Shown here: piece by piece, positions 49,354-57,894 of the stretch
Numbering within the stretch: position 1 is the first letter of the stretch
Layout: each line of letters begins with the position of its first letter
Assembly (NCBI RefSeq): GCF_003130585.1
Contig: NZ_QFKX01000002.1
Span: forward strand, 372,001 to 436,000
Direction: 5' to 3'
Origin: Brachybacterium endophyticum
GTDB lineage: Bacteria > Actinomycetota > Actinomycetes > Actinomycetales > Dermabacteraceae
DNA length: 64,000 bases
Made by a program: the position numbers and the translations under genes
Notes under the pieces: model-generated
Database searches by the model: none
The model's input: only the letters and a program-made list of their open reading frames with translations
Told to the model about the DNA's origin: nothing

Positions 49354-50028
49354 GTGACCCCGCCTCCCGCTCCGCGCCGCCGCGACGATCCGCGCATGCG
49401 GACCGTCGAGATGGAGGCCCTCAGCCTCAGTGCCGAGGAGGAGGACACCGAGACCCTCAGCTCGGGACCCGCCCTGCCGGCGCTGTCCTGGCAGCGCACC
49501 GCCCTGCTGATCGCCGCGGGCGGCGCCGTGGGAGGGGTCCTGCGGGAGCTGATCACGCTGGCCATGCCCACCATCTCCACGCCCACGCTGATCGAGCTGC
49601 CGCGCGGGACCCTGCTGGTCAACGTGCTGGGCTGCGTGGGCCTCGGACTCCTCACGGGCCTGCTGGAGAAGCGCCCCGATCTTCCGCGCTGGATGCGTCC
49701 GCTGCTGGGGATCGGGCTGCTCGAGGGGTTCACCATCTACTCCGGGCTGGTCCTCGAGGGATCGGCCATGATCGGCGCGGGCTTCCCGGCGCTCGCCTTC
49801 ATGTACGGGGCGATCACCGCGTTCGGCGCCGTGTTCGGCGTCGTCCTGGGCATCGGCCTCGCCTCCCTGATCCACCGCCGCACCGTGCGGCGTCGGCCGC
49901 GGCGGACCGGATCCGTCGCCGCCACCGGAGGGGTGAGCGTGATGGGCGCGGACACGCCCGCCGAGGTCGAGCCGCACCGCACGCTCTCCTCCTCCACGCC
50001 CAGCGAGACACCGGAGGAGGAGCGATGA
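49354..50028 (+). CDS. crcB: CrcB/Fluc-family fluoride channel subunit 1
   Basis: A 224-residue membrane protein; the four-helix CrcB core (about residues 45-170) has AAGGAVGGVLRELITLAM and VNVLGCVGLGLLTGLLE. The normal GGFTTFS motif is replaced by LLEGFTIYSGLVLEG, keeping only part of the polar track. Both ends are unusually long and hydrophilic (N-terminal about 40 residues, C-terminal about 45). It pairs with a second crcB gene (ATGA overlap), the usual heterodimer pattern of Gram-positive fluoride exporters. GTG at 49354 follows TACGCT by six bases. Confidence 0.85.
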   Translation: MTPPPAPRRRDDPRMRTVEMEALSLSAEEEDTETLSSGPALPALSWQRTALLIAAGGAVGGVLRELITLAMPTISTPTLIELPRGTLLVNVLGCVGLGLLTGLLEKRPDLPRWMRPLLGIGLLEGFTIYSGLVLEGSAMIGAGFPALAFMYGAITAFGAVFGVVLGIGLASLIHRRTVRRRPRRTGSVAATGGVSVMGADTPAEVEPHRTLSSSTPSETPEEER

Positions 50029-50465
50029 CCGTCCTCCTCGCGATCCTCGCGCTGCTCGCCGTCGGGGTGGGGTGCGGGCTCGGTGCCGTCGCCCGCTGGG
50101 GGATCCACGAGGGCTTCTCGAAGCTGGTGTCCTCGCGAGGGTCCTCCTCGATCCTGGTCGAGGTCGTCCCCTGGCCGACGGTGATCGCGAACGTCCTGGC
50201 CTGCTTCGTGCTGGGCATCGTCGTCACCCGCATCGGCGCCGAGCCCACGGGGTCGCTGCGCTACCTCTTCCTGCTGCTGGGCGCCGGGCTCTGCGGTGGC
50301 ATGTCCACGCTCGCCGGTGCCGCGCGGGACGTGGTCCAGCTGGCCCGGCGCGGCACCCCGGTGCTGGCCGTCGGGTACCTGCTGGTCACGGTCGCCGTGG
50401 GGATGGGTGCGCTCTGGGTGGGAGTGCTGGTCACCCAGGGCACCGGCGCGACGGGTGGCGCGTGA
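50025..50465 (+). CDS. crcB: CrcB/Fluc-family fluoride channel subunit 2
   Basis: A 146-residue CrcB protein with four helices. The start has GVGCGLGAVARWGIHEGF (the G-x-GA-x-x-R signature), then VIANVLACFVLGIVV and GLCGGMSTLAGAARDV in place of GFCGGFTTFST. An approximately 12-residue insert (SKLVSSRGSSSILVEVV) separates helix 1 from 2. The stop overlaps the next gene as GTGA. Transport of fluoride is known for the family; the altered motifs leave some doubt about function here. Confidence 0.86.
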   Translation: MTVLLAILALLAVGVGCGLGAVARWGIHEGFSKLVSSRGSSSILVEVVPWPTVIANVLACFVLGIVVTRIGAEPTGSLRYLFLLLGAGLCGGMSTLAGAARDVVQLARRGTPVLAVGYLLVTVAVGMGALWVGVLVTQGTGATGGA

Positions 50466-52036
50466 GCGCTCCGCTCGACCTCCCCGTGCTCGCCGCCGCC
50501 CTCCACCTCCTCGCCGTGCTCGAGGGCGCCGGCACCCTCGGTGCGGCCCTGCTCGCCGGGAGCGGGCCGGTGCACCGGGCCCGCGGCGCCCTCGCCGTCT
50601 GCGGCGGGGCATGGGTGCTGGTGCTCGCCGCGGATCTGCTCGCCGGGCCCGGGCCCGCACCGCTGATCGGGGCCGGGAGCGCCGCGCTCGTCGTGATGCT
50701 GGCCGTCGCCCTGGAGGGCCGCGCCGTGGCGTGGATCTGCGCGGGGCTCGCCGCGATCGGGATCGCGGTCGGTGTGCTCGGGAGCCACGGTGCCGGATAC
50801 CCGCACATCGACGCGGTCCTGCCCGCGCTCGTGCACGTCCTCGCGCTCTCGACGTGGGCTGGGCTGCTCGCGGTCGGCGCCGCACTGCGGGGCGAGGCGC
50901 GCCGTGCTGCACGCCGCATGGCCTCGCCGAGCAGTCTCCCGCCGGCGACCCGGCCCCTCGTGGCCTGGATCCTGGTGGCGGGCAGCGGGGCGTGGCTGCT
51001 GATCCTGCACCGTTCGGAGCTCGGCGCACCGGGGGAGAGCGGGCGCGATGTCCTCGCCCTCGGCGAGAGCGCGGTCGTGCTGGCGCTCGGCGCGCTGGTC
51101 ATCATGAGCGCTCGCCGTGCGCGCACCGCCGCCGCGGACAGGGCCGGCGACGCAGGATCATGGATACCCCGGGTGGTCCTCCCCCTGCTGCTGCTCGCCC
51201 TCGTGCTGGCCGCCGCGCTCGATGCCACCGCTGGGGCACCGACCGGTCCCGATACCCGTGGGACGAGTCCCGCGACGGTGCTGACCGGCCGCGATCTGCC
51301 GCCCGCCCCGGGACCTCTCGCGCTGCTCACCGCCTGGCGCCCCGACGCACTGGTGCTCGCGGGGATCCTGCTCCTCGGGGCATTGCTCGTGGGGGTGCTG
51401 CGCGAAGGACCCCGGGGGAGGAGGCTCCGCGCCGCCGCCGGTCTGCTCCTGCTGGCCTGGATCTCCTGCGGCCCCCTCGGGGTCTACGCGCCGGTGCTGA
51501 GCTCCGCACACCTGATCCAGCAGGGACTGCTGCTGGTCCTCGTCGGTCCGCTGCTGGCGAGCGCGGTCCCGGCACCGAGGAGACTGCAGGGTCTGCTCGC
51601 CCGCGACCCCTGGCTCGCTCCCGTGCTCGCCCTCGGGCCGACCGGTGCGGTGGTGCTCGTGCACGCCACGCCGTGGCTGCTGCGACCGGGCCTCGCCTCG
51701 ATCCCCGGACACGAGCTGCTGCTCCTGCTCCCCGCGCTGGCCGGAGCCCTCACCTGGTGGAGCCTGGACCGGGGAGTGCTGCGGACCGTGCCCCGGATCC
51801 TTCGCGCCGTCCTCGCCGCACTGCCGGTCGCGGGTCTCGCAGCGAGCGGGCTGGGGCTCGCGCTCGGACACGTGCTGCTCGTGCCCGACCGCTTCGGGGC
51901 GACGGGCCGCAGCTGGCGCGCGGACGCTCTCGCCGATCAGCAGACGGGCGGATGGTTCCTCGTCATCCTCGCGGCCCTCGCCCTGGCAGCCCTGGTCGCT
52001 CGGTCACGGACGGGACGCGCCCCGCGACGGGCCTGA
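50462..52036 (+). CDS. CopD/CtaG-like fusion membrane protein (copper handling, cytochrome oxidase assembly)
   Basis: A 524-residue protein with about fourteen helices. The first half (about residues 1-270) resembles CopD: HIDAVLPALVHVLALSTWAGLLAVGAALRG, with His and Trp in helices. The second half (about residues 285-520) resembles the CtaG/Caa3_CtaG family, with APVLSSAHLIQQGLLLVLVGPLLA, VHATPWLLR and the end DQQTGGWFLVILAALAL. Such fusions are common in actinobacteria and are linked to copper delivery to cytochrome oxidase. It is cotranscribed with the two crcB genes by GTGA overlap. It converges on the monooxygenase gene with a 15-base gap. Confidence 0.85.
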   Translation: MSAPLDLPVLAAALHLLAVLEGAGTLGAALLAGSGPVHRARGALAVCGGAWVLVLAADLLAGPGPAPLIGAGSAALVVMLAVALEGRAVAWICAGLAAIGIAVGVLGSHGAGYPHIDAVLPALVHVLALSTWAGLLAVGAALRGEARRAARRMASPSSLPPATRPLVAWILVAGSGAWLLILHRSELGAPGESGRDVLALGESAVVLALGALVIMSARRARTAAADRAGDAGSWIPRVVLPLLLLALVLAAALDATAGAPTGPDTRGTSPATVLTGRDLPPAPGPLALLTAWRPDALVLAGILLLGALLVGVLREGPRGRRLRAAAGLLLLAWISCGPLGVYAPVLSSAHLIQQGLLLVLVGPLLASAVPAPRRLQGLLARDPWLAPVLALGPTGAVVLVHATPWLLRPGLASIPGHELLLLLPALAGALTWWSLDRGVLRTVPRILRAVLAALPVAGLAASGLGLALGHVLLVPDRFGATGRSWRADALADQQTGGWFLVILAALALAALVARSRTGRAPRRA

Positions 52037-52051
52037 ACTGCGGTCCCCGGG

Positions 52052-53545
52052 TCAGGCGAACAGCCCGCGCACGAAACGCAGACGGCCCAGCAGTCGATCC
52101 CGGTCGACGAACGGGACCAGGCCCTCGTCGCGGGACGCCCCGGCCGAGCGAGATGCAGCGGACGCCCCGGTCGAGCGGGAGGCAGCGGCCGCCCCGGCGT
52201 CGGAGCGCTGGTCCTCGCGGCGCCCGGGCAGCAGCGACTCCAGCTTCCCGCGCACACCGGACTCCTCGCGCGCCTCGTGCGCGGGGACCTCGGAGTCACC
52301 GCGCTCGCGGATCCTGCGGAACTCCTCGGCCTGCGCGGAGCCGCTGCGCATCGCGTGCAGGGCGTAGGCGGCGACGTCGGCCTGCTCGACGAGCAGCGGC
52401 AGCACACCGCCGTTCACGCGCTGCTGACCCAGCAGCACCAGGTTGTCGCGACCTCGGGGGAACGTGCCCAGGAACAGGTCGAGCTCGCCGTCGGCGGTGC
52501 GGGGCACCACGTCCTCGGGCAGGTACTCGGAGGCCTGCTCGTAGCCGGTCGCGAACACGATCACGTCGGGCGTGTACTCGGCGCCCGCGGAGAAGGACAC
52601 GGTGGCGTCCGCAGCGATCGACTCGACGTCGCCGGTCGGCGTGACCCGGCCGTCGCGGATCCGCGGCGCCAGCTCGTCGGAGATGATCACGGCGTCCTCG
52701 AGGAGGGAGGCCGACGGACGCGGCAGACCCAGCGACTGCGGATCGCCGATGGTGCGCCGGACGGCCTGCTCGGCGATCTTCTCGTTGAGCGGTCCCAGCA
52801 GGGACGGCTCGTGGGAGGCGGCGACATCGCCGGGGCGACCGCCGATCGATCGCGGCACCACCCAGTGGCCCGTGCGCACCGACCAGCGCACCTCGAGGGC
52901 GCGCCGTGCGGCGTCGACCGCGATGTCGGCGGCGGACTGACCGGAGCCGACGATCAGCACCCGCTTGCCCTCGAGGCCGTCGCTGCCCGTCCACTGCGCG
53001 GCGTGCAGGGTGCGGACCTCGTCGGGGACCTCGGAGGCCCAGCGGGGCAGGTGCGGGCGCCCGGAGATGCCGTGCGCGGCGACCAGGGCCGAGTAGACCG
53101 CGACCTTTCCGTTCGACAGCTCCACCTGCCACACGCCCTCCTCGTCGAAGGGGGTCGCGGTGCGCACCGAGACCTTCGGCAGGAAGTGGTCGGTGAGCTC
53201 GTAGCGTGCCGCGTAGGCACGCAGGTACTTCGCCATCTGCCCGGGCCGCAGGAAGGGCGGGAAGGAGACCGGCTGGATCATGTCCTCGTACTGCGTGAAG
53301 CGGGTCGAGGAGACCATCTCCATCGCGGGCCACACCGGGGAGTCCTCGCGCTCCTCGTTCCAGATCCCGCCGACGTCTTTGTTGCCGTCGACGAGGTCGA
53401 AGGGGACGCGCAGGGCCTTGAGCGCGGCGGCCGCGGCGAGGCCGGCGGGGCCGGCGCCCACGACCAGCACCTTCTCGCGGGTGGGGGCGTCGAGCACGTC
53501 GGCCGCGTCCGAGGAGGTGTGCGGCGTGACGGAGGCGTGGGACAT
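52052..53545 (-). CDS. Flavin-containing monooxygenase/NAD(P)-binding protein
   Basis: A 497-residue flavoprotein with two Rossmann motifs: the FAD site VLVVGAGPAGLAAAAALKAL (about residues 27-46) and the NADPH site VLIVGSGQSAADIAVDAARR (about residues 195-214). It also has DVGGIWN and FATGYE (the ATG-type FAD motif). The last 60 residues contain a 9-residue duplication (ASRSTGASAASRSAGAS) encoded by a 27-base repeat. It would oxygenate a nucleophilic heteroatom or carbonyl, but the substrate is unknown. The ATG at 53545 follows GGAAGG; the promoter has TAGGAT and an upstream palindrome. Confidence 0.88.
   Translation of the reverse strand: MSHASVTPHTSSDAADVLDAPTREKVLVVGAGPAGLAAAAALKALRVPFDLVDGNKDVGGIWNEEREDSPVWPAMEMVSSTRFTQYEDMIQPVSFPPFLRPGQMAKYLRAYAARYELTDHFLPKVSVRTATPFDEEGVWQVELSNGKVAVYSALVAAHGISGRPHLPRWASEVPDEVRTLHAAQWTGSDGLEGKRVLIVGSGQSAADIAVDAARRALEVRWSVRTGHWVVPRSIGGRPGDVAASHEPSLLGPLNEKIAEQAVRRTIGDPQSLGLPRPSASLLEDAVIISDELAPRIRDGRVTPTGDVESIAADATVSFSAGAEYTPDVIVFATGYEQASEYLPEDVVPRTADGELDLFLGTFPRGRDNLVLLGQQRVNGGVLPLLVEQADVAAYALHAMRSGSAQAEEFRRIRERGDSEVPAHEAREESGVRGKLESLLPGRREDQRSDAGAAAASRSTGASAASRSAGASRDEGLVPFVDRDRLLGRLRFVRGLFA
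52137..52197. repeat. 27-bp in-frame tandem repeat in the monooxygenase gene
   Basis: Units at 52137-52163 and 52164-52190 plus a partial third copy starting at 52191. It encodes the Ala/Ser/Arg-rich tail. Confidence 0.7.
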
Positions 53546-53582
53546 CGCGAGGAGCCTTCCGGGTCGGAACTGGAGCGCGGCC

Positions 53583-53588
53583 ATCCTA
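53583..53588 (-). promoter_or_regulatory. -10 element of the monooxygenase gene
   Basis: TAGGAT on the minus strand, 37 bases before the ATG at 53545. Confidence 0.5.
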
Positions 53589-53606
53589 TCCGCGCGACCT
53601 CACAGA

Positions 53607-53620
53607 ACGGTGATCACCGT
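53607..53620. promoter_or_regulatory. 14-base palindrome, candidate operator of the monooxygenase gene
   Basis: ACGGTGATCACCGT, a perfect palindrome around the stop codon of the kinase gene. It sits over the -35 position of the monooxygenase promoter (18 bases between the palindrome and -10). Confidence 0.5.
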
Positions 53621-54606
53621 GGGGATCGCTCGCGGGCGAGCCGTACGGCTCCATCCAGCCCGTCGTCGACGGGGACCACGGTGCGCCCGGCGGTCTCGAG
53701 CCAGCTGACGAGGTCGTCGTGGATCGGCCCTCTCGTGGACAGGACGCCGCCGGCCAGCACCACCGGGAGCCCGGCCTCGGGGTCCAGGCGCTGCACCGTG
53801 CGCGAGAAGTGGCGTCCGGCGTGATCGAGGATCTCGCGGGCGACCTCGTCGGGCGCGTCCTCGCAGAGCGAGCCGGGCAGGGGCGCGAACCGTCCCAACT
53901 CGGCGGGGGAGAGGCCGTCGATCGCGGCGACCAGGTCCTGCCGGGGATCTCCGGTGGCCGAGCGGGGGACGAGACCGTCGCGCAGGTCGAGCCCCAGCAC
54001 GTCGCCCAAGGACTCGGTCAGCCGCGTGCGGGGACCGCGTCCGTCGATGTCGGCCGCGACGGCCTGCAGCACCGCGCGACCCAGCCAGACGGCCGAGCCC
54101 ACGTCGCCCAGCAGCCACCCCATGCCGTCGCATCGCTGCACCGGGCGGCGGTGCTCGAAGCGCACGCTCACCGAGCCGGTGCCCGCGAGCAGCAGCAGGC
54201 CGTCCTCGCCCACGTCCGCGCTGAGGAAGGCGGTGAGGTGGTCATCGGTCGCGTGCAGGGCGTCCGGGGTGATCCCGAGCGGTGCGAGGGTCTCCGCCAC
54301 CGCGTGCGAGATCTCCTGGCGGCGGGCGGCGCCGTTGCCGGCGATCCCCAGCACGGCGGCACGGACCTGGTCCCCCGTCACGCCCGCGGTCGCGAGCGCC
54401 TCGCGGGCGGGTCCCGCGAGGGACTGCAGCGCGCCGGGGCCGCTCGAGCGCAGGTTCGCACCGGGCCCGAGCACGGGCGAGTCCATCAGGGGAGGGGCCT
54501 GCGGATCGAGCGGCGCGACCAGGAATCTGCTCCGCGTCCCGCCCACGTCGGCAGCCAGGATCACGGGTGACGTCACGGTGTCGTCACGGTCGGGTGCAGA
54601 GTGCAC
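53614..54606 (-). CDS. BadF/BadG/BcrA/BcrD-type N-acetylamino-sugar kinase
   Basis: A 330-residue ASKHA-fold kinase. The phosphate-1 motif is LAADVGGTRSRFLVA (about residues 17-31), with the second phosphate loop LLAGTGSVSVRFEHR and the adenosine motif LAGGVLSTRGPI near the end. Relatives phosphorylate N-acetylglucosamine, and Clostridium MurK of this family also phosphorylates MurNAc. The gene is divergent from an ABC-nagZ-anmK-murQ operon, so GlcNAc and/or MurNAc is the likely substrate. The GTG at 54606 follows a strong GAGGAGG; the promoter is likely TTCCCT-16-TAAAGT in the divergent spacer. Confidence 0.85.
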   Translation of the reverse strand: MHSAPDRDDTVTSPVILAADVGGTRSRFLVAPLDPQAPPLMDSPVLGPGANLRSSGPGALQSLAGPAREALATAGVTGDQVRAAVLGIAGNGAARRQEISHAVAETLAPLGITPDALHATDDHLTAFLSADVGEDGLLLLAGTGSVSVRFEHRRPVQRCDGMGWLLGDVGSAVWLGRAVLQAVAADIDGRGPRTRLTESLGDVLGLDLRDGLVPRSATGDPRQDLVAAIDGLSPAELGRFAPLPGSLCEDAPDEVAREILDHAGRHFSRTVQRLDPEAGLPVVLAGGVLSTRGPIHDDLVSWLETAGRTVVPVDDGLDGAVRLARERSPR

Positions 54607-54785
54607 GGACACCTCCTCGATCGTGGTAACTTTAGCAAAGAGTATCGGTGAGGGAAGTTTTCTCAGTTTTGGTCGGTTCTCGTGCGAGTCCTCGCGCGTG
54701 CCCGACGGTGTCATCGCTCAAGGACGAGACGATCTCCGAAGTGCCGCCCGGGCACGTGCCGATCCGACTGCTGTGAGGAGTCCCC
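54607..54785. promoter_or_regulatory. Divergent control region of the amino-sugar locus
   Basis: An unusually AT-rich spacer with two candidate operator elements: CTTTAGCAAAG (54629-54639, CTTT-N3-AAAG) and GGGAAGTTTTCTC (54652-54664, near-symmetrical GNGAA-N3-TTCNC). Both overlap the leftward kinase promoter. They are plausible binding sites for the RpiR-family regulator coded at 61694. Confidence 0.45.
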
Positions 54786-56084
54786 ATGATCTCACGACGA
54801 GGTGTTCTCTCCGCGGGTGCCGCCGGCTCCGCCGCCCTGGGGCTGGCCGCCTGCTCGGGCGGTTCCGGCTCGAGCGACCCCACGGACAAGGACGCGAACG
54901 GCGACAAGACCATCACCCTGTGGATCATGCAGGGCACCAATGCGAAGACGGACGAGTACGTCGACGCGCTCACCAAGGCCTTCGAGGACCGCACCGGTGC
55001 GACGCTGAAGGTCGAGGTCCAGCCCTGGGACGGCGCGCACGACAAGTTCGTGACCTCGATGAGCGGCGGCACCTCCCCGGACGTCGCCGAGGTCGGCACC
55101 ACCTGGGTGCCCGAGTTCGCCGACGCCGGCGGCATCGACCCGCTGACGAAGGACGTCGACGAGGCGGGCATCGGTGACGGCCTCGTGCAGGGCCTGGTCG
55201 ACGCCGGCACCCTGGACGACGAGCTCTACGGCATGCCCTGGTACGCGGGCGTGCGTTCGATCCTCGCGGACAGGAAGATCCTCGAGGACGCGGGCGTCAC
55301 CGAGCAGCCCGGCAGCTGGGACGACCTGCTCGAGATGATCGAGACCATCAAGTCCAAGAACCCCGACATCATCCCCTTCCCCATCGCGGGCAGCTCGATC
55401 TTCGCGGGCATGCCCTTCGTGTGGGGCGCGGGCGGCGACATCGCGAAGGAGTCCGGCGGGACGTGGAAGGCCACGATCGACACCCCGGAGTCCGTCGAGG
55501 GGATCCGCTGGTACACCGACCTCGCCCTGAAGCACGACGCCTCGACGGCCGCGGCCTCGAGCTGGCTGGAGACCGATTCCCTCGCCGCGTTCCAGCAGGG
55601 CAAGGTCGCCATGTTCATCACCGGCTCCTGGGTGCCCGCGACCATCAAGGTCGACGACGAGGAGCTGTTCGATCGCTTGGTCGCCTTCACGATCCCCGCG
55701 AAGGACAAGGAGGTGGCACCCTCCTTCCTGGGCGGCTCCCTGCTGTGCCGCTTCACCGAGACCGAGGAGCCCGAGCTCGCCTTCGAGCTCATCAAGCTCA
55801 TGTCCACCGGCGATCTCGCGACCCGCTGGGCCAAGGAGACCAACTACTTCCCCGGCGAGCAGAAGGCGCTCGACGCCGTGGTGAAGGACGGCGACGAGCT
55901 GACCAAGGTCTTCGCCCAGCAGATGACCGAGGGCGGCACCACCGTCCCCGTCACCCCGGCCTGGGGTCAGATCGAGGGCAAGAAGACGCTCTCGACCCTG
56001 TTCAGCGATGTCCTCAAGGGCACCGATCCGCAGAAGGCCGCGGACTCCGCCGCCTCCGAGATGGACGAGATCTTCAAGGGATGA
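54786..56084 (+). CDS. ABC transporter sugar-binding lipoprotein
   Basis: A 432-residue solute-binding protein of the carbohydrate family 1 (MalE-like) type. The signal has SRRG near the start and lipobox LAAC (Cys23), so it is anchored outside the membrane. The mature part has TLWIMQGTNAKTDEYVDALTKAF-like start, the LKVEVQPWDGAHDKF loop and GGTSPDVAEVGTTWVPEFA typical of the family. Linkage to nagZ, anmK and murQ points to peptidoglycan sugars such as GlcNAc-(anhydro)MurNAc as the ligand (inference). The ribosome site is GAGGAG. Coupled to the permeases by ATGA. Confidence 0.9.
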   Translation: MISRRGVLSAGAAGSAALGLAACSGGSGSSDPTDKDANGDKTITLWIMQGTNAKTDEYVDALTKAFEDRTGATLKVEVQPWDGAHDKFVTSMSGGTSPDVAEVGTTWVPEFADAGGIDPLTKDVDEAGIGDGLVQGLVDAGTLDDELYGMPWYAGVRSILADRKILEDAGVTEQPGSWDDLLEMIETIKSKNPDIIPFPIAGSSIFAGMPFVWGAGGDIAKESGGTWKATIDTPESVEGIRWYTDLALKHDASTAAASSWLETDSLAAFQQGKVAMFITGSWVPATIKVDDEELFDRLVAFTIPAKDKEVAPSFLGGSLLCRFTETEEPELAFELIKLMSTGDLATRWAKETNYFPGEQKALDAVVKDGDELTKVFAQQMTEGGTTVPVTPAWGQIEGKKTLSTLFSDVLKGTDPQKAADSAASEMDEIFKG

Positions 56085-57046
56085 CCGTCGGCACCGAGGC
56101 TCCCTCGCCCCCGGCGACGGCCCCGGCGCGCCGACGGGTCCCGGTGCGGCGCCGCCTCACCCGCGGCGCCGCACCCTGGGTCCTGCTCGCTCCGGCCCTG
56201 ATCCTGCTGGCCGTCCTGCTGCTGTGGCCGCTCGTGCGCGTCGTGATGCTCTCGCTGCAGGACTACCGGCTGCGCAACCTGATCCGCGGCGACTCCAACT
56301 ACGTCGGCCTCGAGAACTTCACGAAGGTCCTCACCAGCGACTTCCTGTGGTCCACGGTGCTGCCCAACACGGTCGGCTTCGCCGTCGTGTGCGTCGTGCT
56401 GACGATGCTGGTCGGGATCGTCGTGGCGCTGTTCCTGAACACCCTGGGCCGTGCCTGGCGCAGCATCTGCACCGCCGCGATCATGGTCGCCTGGGCGGTC
56501 CCCGCCATCACCGGGACCTACGTGTTCGTCTGGCTGTTCGACCCGCTGAACGGCCTGGTCGCGAACACCCTCGACGCGCTCGGGATCATGGAGGCCGGTT
56601 CCTGGAACTGGTTCGACGACCGCTGGGCCTTCTACGCGATCGCGACCGCCAACGTGGTCTACCACGGCTTCCCGTTCATCGCGGTCACCGTCCTCGCAGG
56701 CCTGGGCACCGTGCCGAGGGAGCTCTACGAGGCCGCGGCCCTGGACGGTGCGGGCGCCGTCACCCGCTTCCGCAGCGTCACCGTCCCCGGCATCCGCCCG
56801 ATCCTCGCGGTGTGCATCATCCTGTCGACCATCTGGGACTTCAAGGTGTTCACGCAGATCTACCTGATGCCCGGCGGGGACGGCACCAACCGCTCGGTCA
56901 TGAACCTCGGGGTGTGGTCCTACTCGGAGTCCTTCGCCCAGGGCCTGTACGGGATGGGCTCGGCCATCGCCGTGCTGCTGACCGTGCTCCTGCTGGTGAT
57001 CTCCGTGGTCTACATGCGCACCCTGATGAAGGAGGACGAGCTGTGA
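56081..57046 (+). CDS. ABC transporter sugar permease (MalF-like)
   Basis: A 321-residue permease with six helices, starting after a 30-residue basic region (APWVLLAPALILLAVLLLW is the first helix). The coupling loop is ELYEAAALDGAGAVTRFRSVTVPGIRP, the EAA motif of carbohydrate permeases. ATG at 56081 overlaps the binding-protein stop as ATGA, and the stop overlaps the next permease as GTGA. No ATPase gene is present in the operon; a shared multiple-sugar ATPase (MsiK-like) is likely used, as in many actinobacterial sugar transporters (family knowledge). Confidence 0.92.
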   Translation: MTVGTEAPSPPATAPARRRVPVRRRLTRGAAPWVLLAPALILLAVLLLWPLVRVVMLSLQDYRLRNLIRGDSNYVGLENFTKVLTSDFLWSTVLPNTVGFAVVCVVLTMLVGIVVALFLNTLGRAWRSICTAAIMVAWAVPAITGTYVFVWLFDPLNGLVANTLDALGIMEAGSWNWFDDRWAFYAIATANVVYHGFPFIAVTVLAGLGTVPRELYEAAALDGAGAVTRFRSVTVPGIRPILAVCIILSTIWDFKVFTQIYLMPGGDGTNRSVMNLGVWSYSESFAQGLYGMGSAIAVLLTVLLLVISVVYMRTLMKEDEL

Positions 57047-57894
57047 GAACCGCCGCGTCCGCCCGTCGCTCGCCGCGCCGCACCGCCGTGCGGGTCGGCA
57101 AGTTCCTCGGGGTCGTGCTGATCCTGGGGGTCTCCCTGTTCCCCTTCTACTGGATGCTCTCCACCGCCGTGGACCCCAACCCGCTCGGCCGCGGCGCGAG
57201 CCTCCTTCCCCACGGCTTCACCCTCGAGCACTTCCGCTTCGTGCTCTTCGACGCGGGCTTCGTGCACTACCTGAAGAACTCGGCGGTCGTCGCGCTCGCG
57301 ACGGTGCTGATCTCCGCTGCCGTCGCCCTGCTCGCCTCGGTCGCGGTGGCCCGCTTCCGCTTCCGCCTGCGCACCCAGGTGCTGATCCTCGTGCTGCTGG
57401 TGCAGATGGTCCCGCTCGAGGCGCTCGTGATCCCGCTGTTCCTGCAGGCCCGCAACCTGCATCTGCTGAACTCGCTCGCGGGGCTCGTGGTCGTCTACCT
57501 CGCCTTCTCGCTGCCCTTCGCGATCTGGAACCTGCGGGGCTTCGTCCAGGCCGTGCCGAAGGAGCTCGAGGAGGCCGCTTACGTCGACGGGGCGAACTGG
57601 TCGCGGATGTTCTTCTCGGTGCTGCTGCCCCTGGTCACCCCGGGCCTTGTCGCCACCAGCGTGTTCAGCTTCATCACCGCCTGGGACGAGTTCATCTTCG
57701 CGCTCACCTTCATGCAGGAGGGCTCGAAGTACACCGTCGGCGTCGGGCTGCGCACCTTCTTCACGCAGAACACCGCGAACTGGGGCGCCGTGATGGCGGC
57801 CTCGACGATCATCGCGGTGCCGGTCGTGATCTTCTTCGTGCTCGTCCAGGGGCGCCTCGCGAGCGGTCTCACCCAGGGGGCGGTCAAGGGATGA
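57043..57894 (+). CDS. ABC transporter sugar permease (MalG-like)
   Basis: A 283-residue partner permease with six helices. It opens with FPFYWMLSTAVDPNPLGRGA, the usual MalG start, and has the EAA loop ELEEAAYVDGANWSRMFFSVLLPLVTPG (in part ELEEAAYVDGANWSRMF). The GTG at 57043 overlaps the MalF-like stop; the ATGA overlap at its end couples it to nagZ. Together the three genes make an importer without its own ATPase. Confidence 0.92.
   Translation: MRTAASARRSPRRTAVRVGKFLGVVLILGVSLFPFYWMLSTAVDPNPLGRGASLLPHGFTLEHFRFVLFDAGFVHYLKNSAVVALATVLISAAVALLASVAVARFRFRLRTQVLILVLLVQMVPLEALVIPLFLQARNLHLLNSLAGLVVVYLAFSLPFAIWNLRGFVQAVPKELEEAAYVDGANWSRMFFSVLLPLVTPGLVATSVFSFITAWDEFIFALTFMQEGSKYTVGVGLRTFFTQNTANWGAVMAASTIIAVPVVIFFVLVQGRLASGLTQGAVKG

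Noticed and set aside
46587-49736. A 1049-codon open frame on the minus strand
   Set aside because: Antisense to the E1 beta, E2 and crcB genes; composition follows their codon structure.
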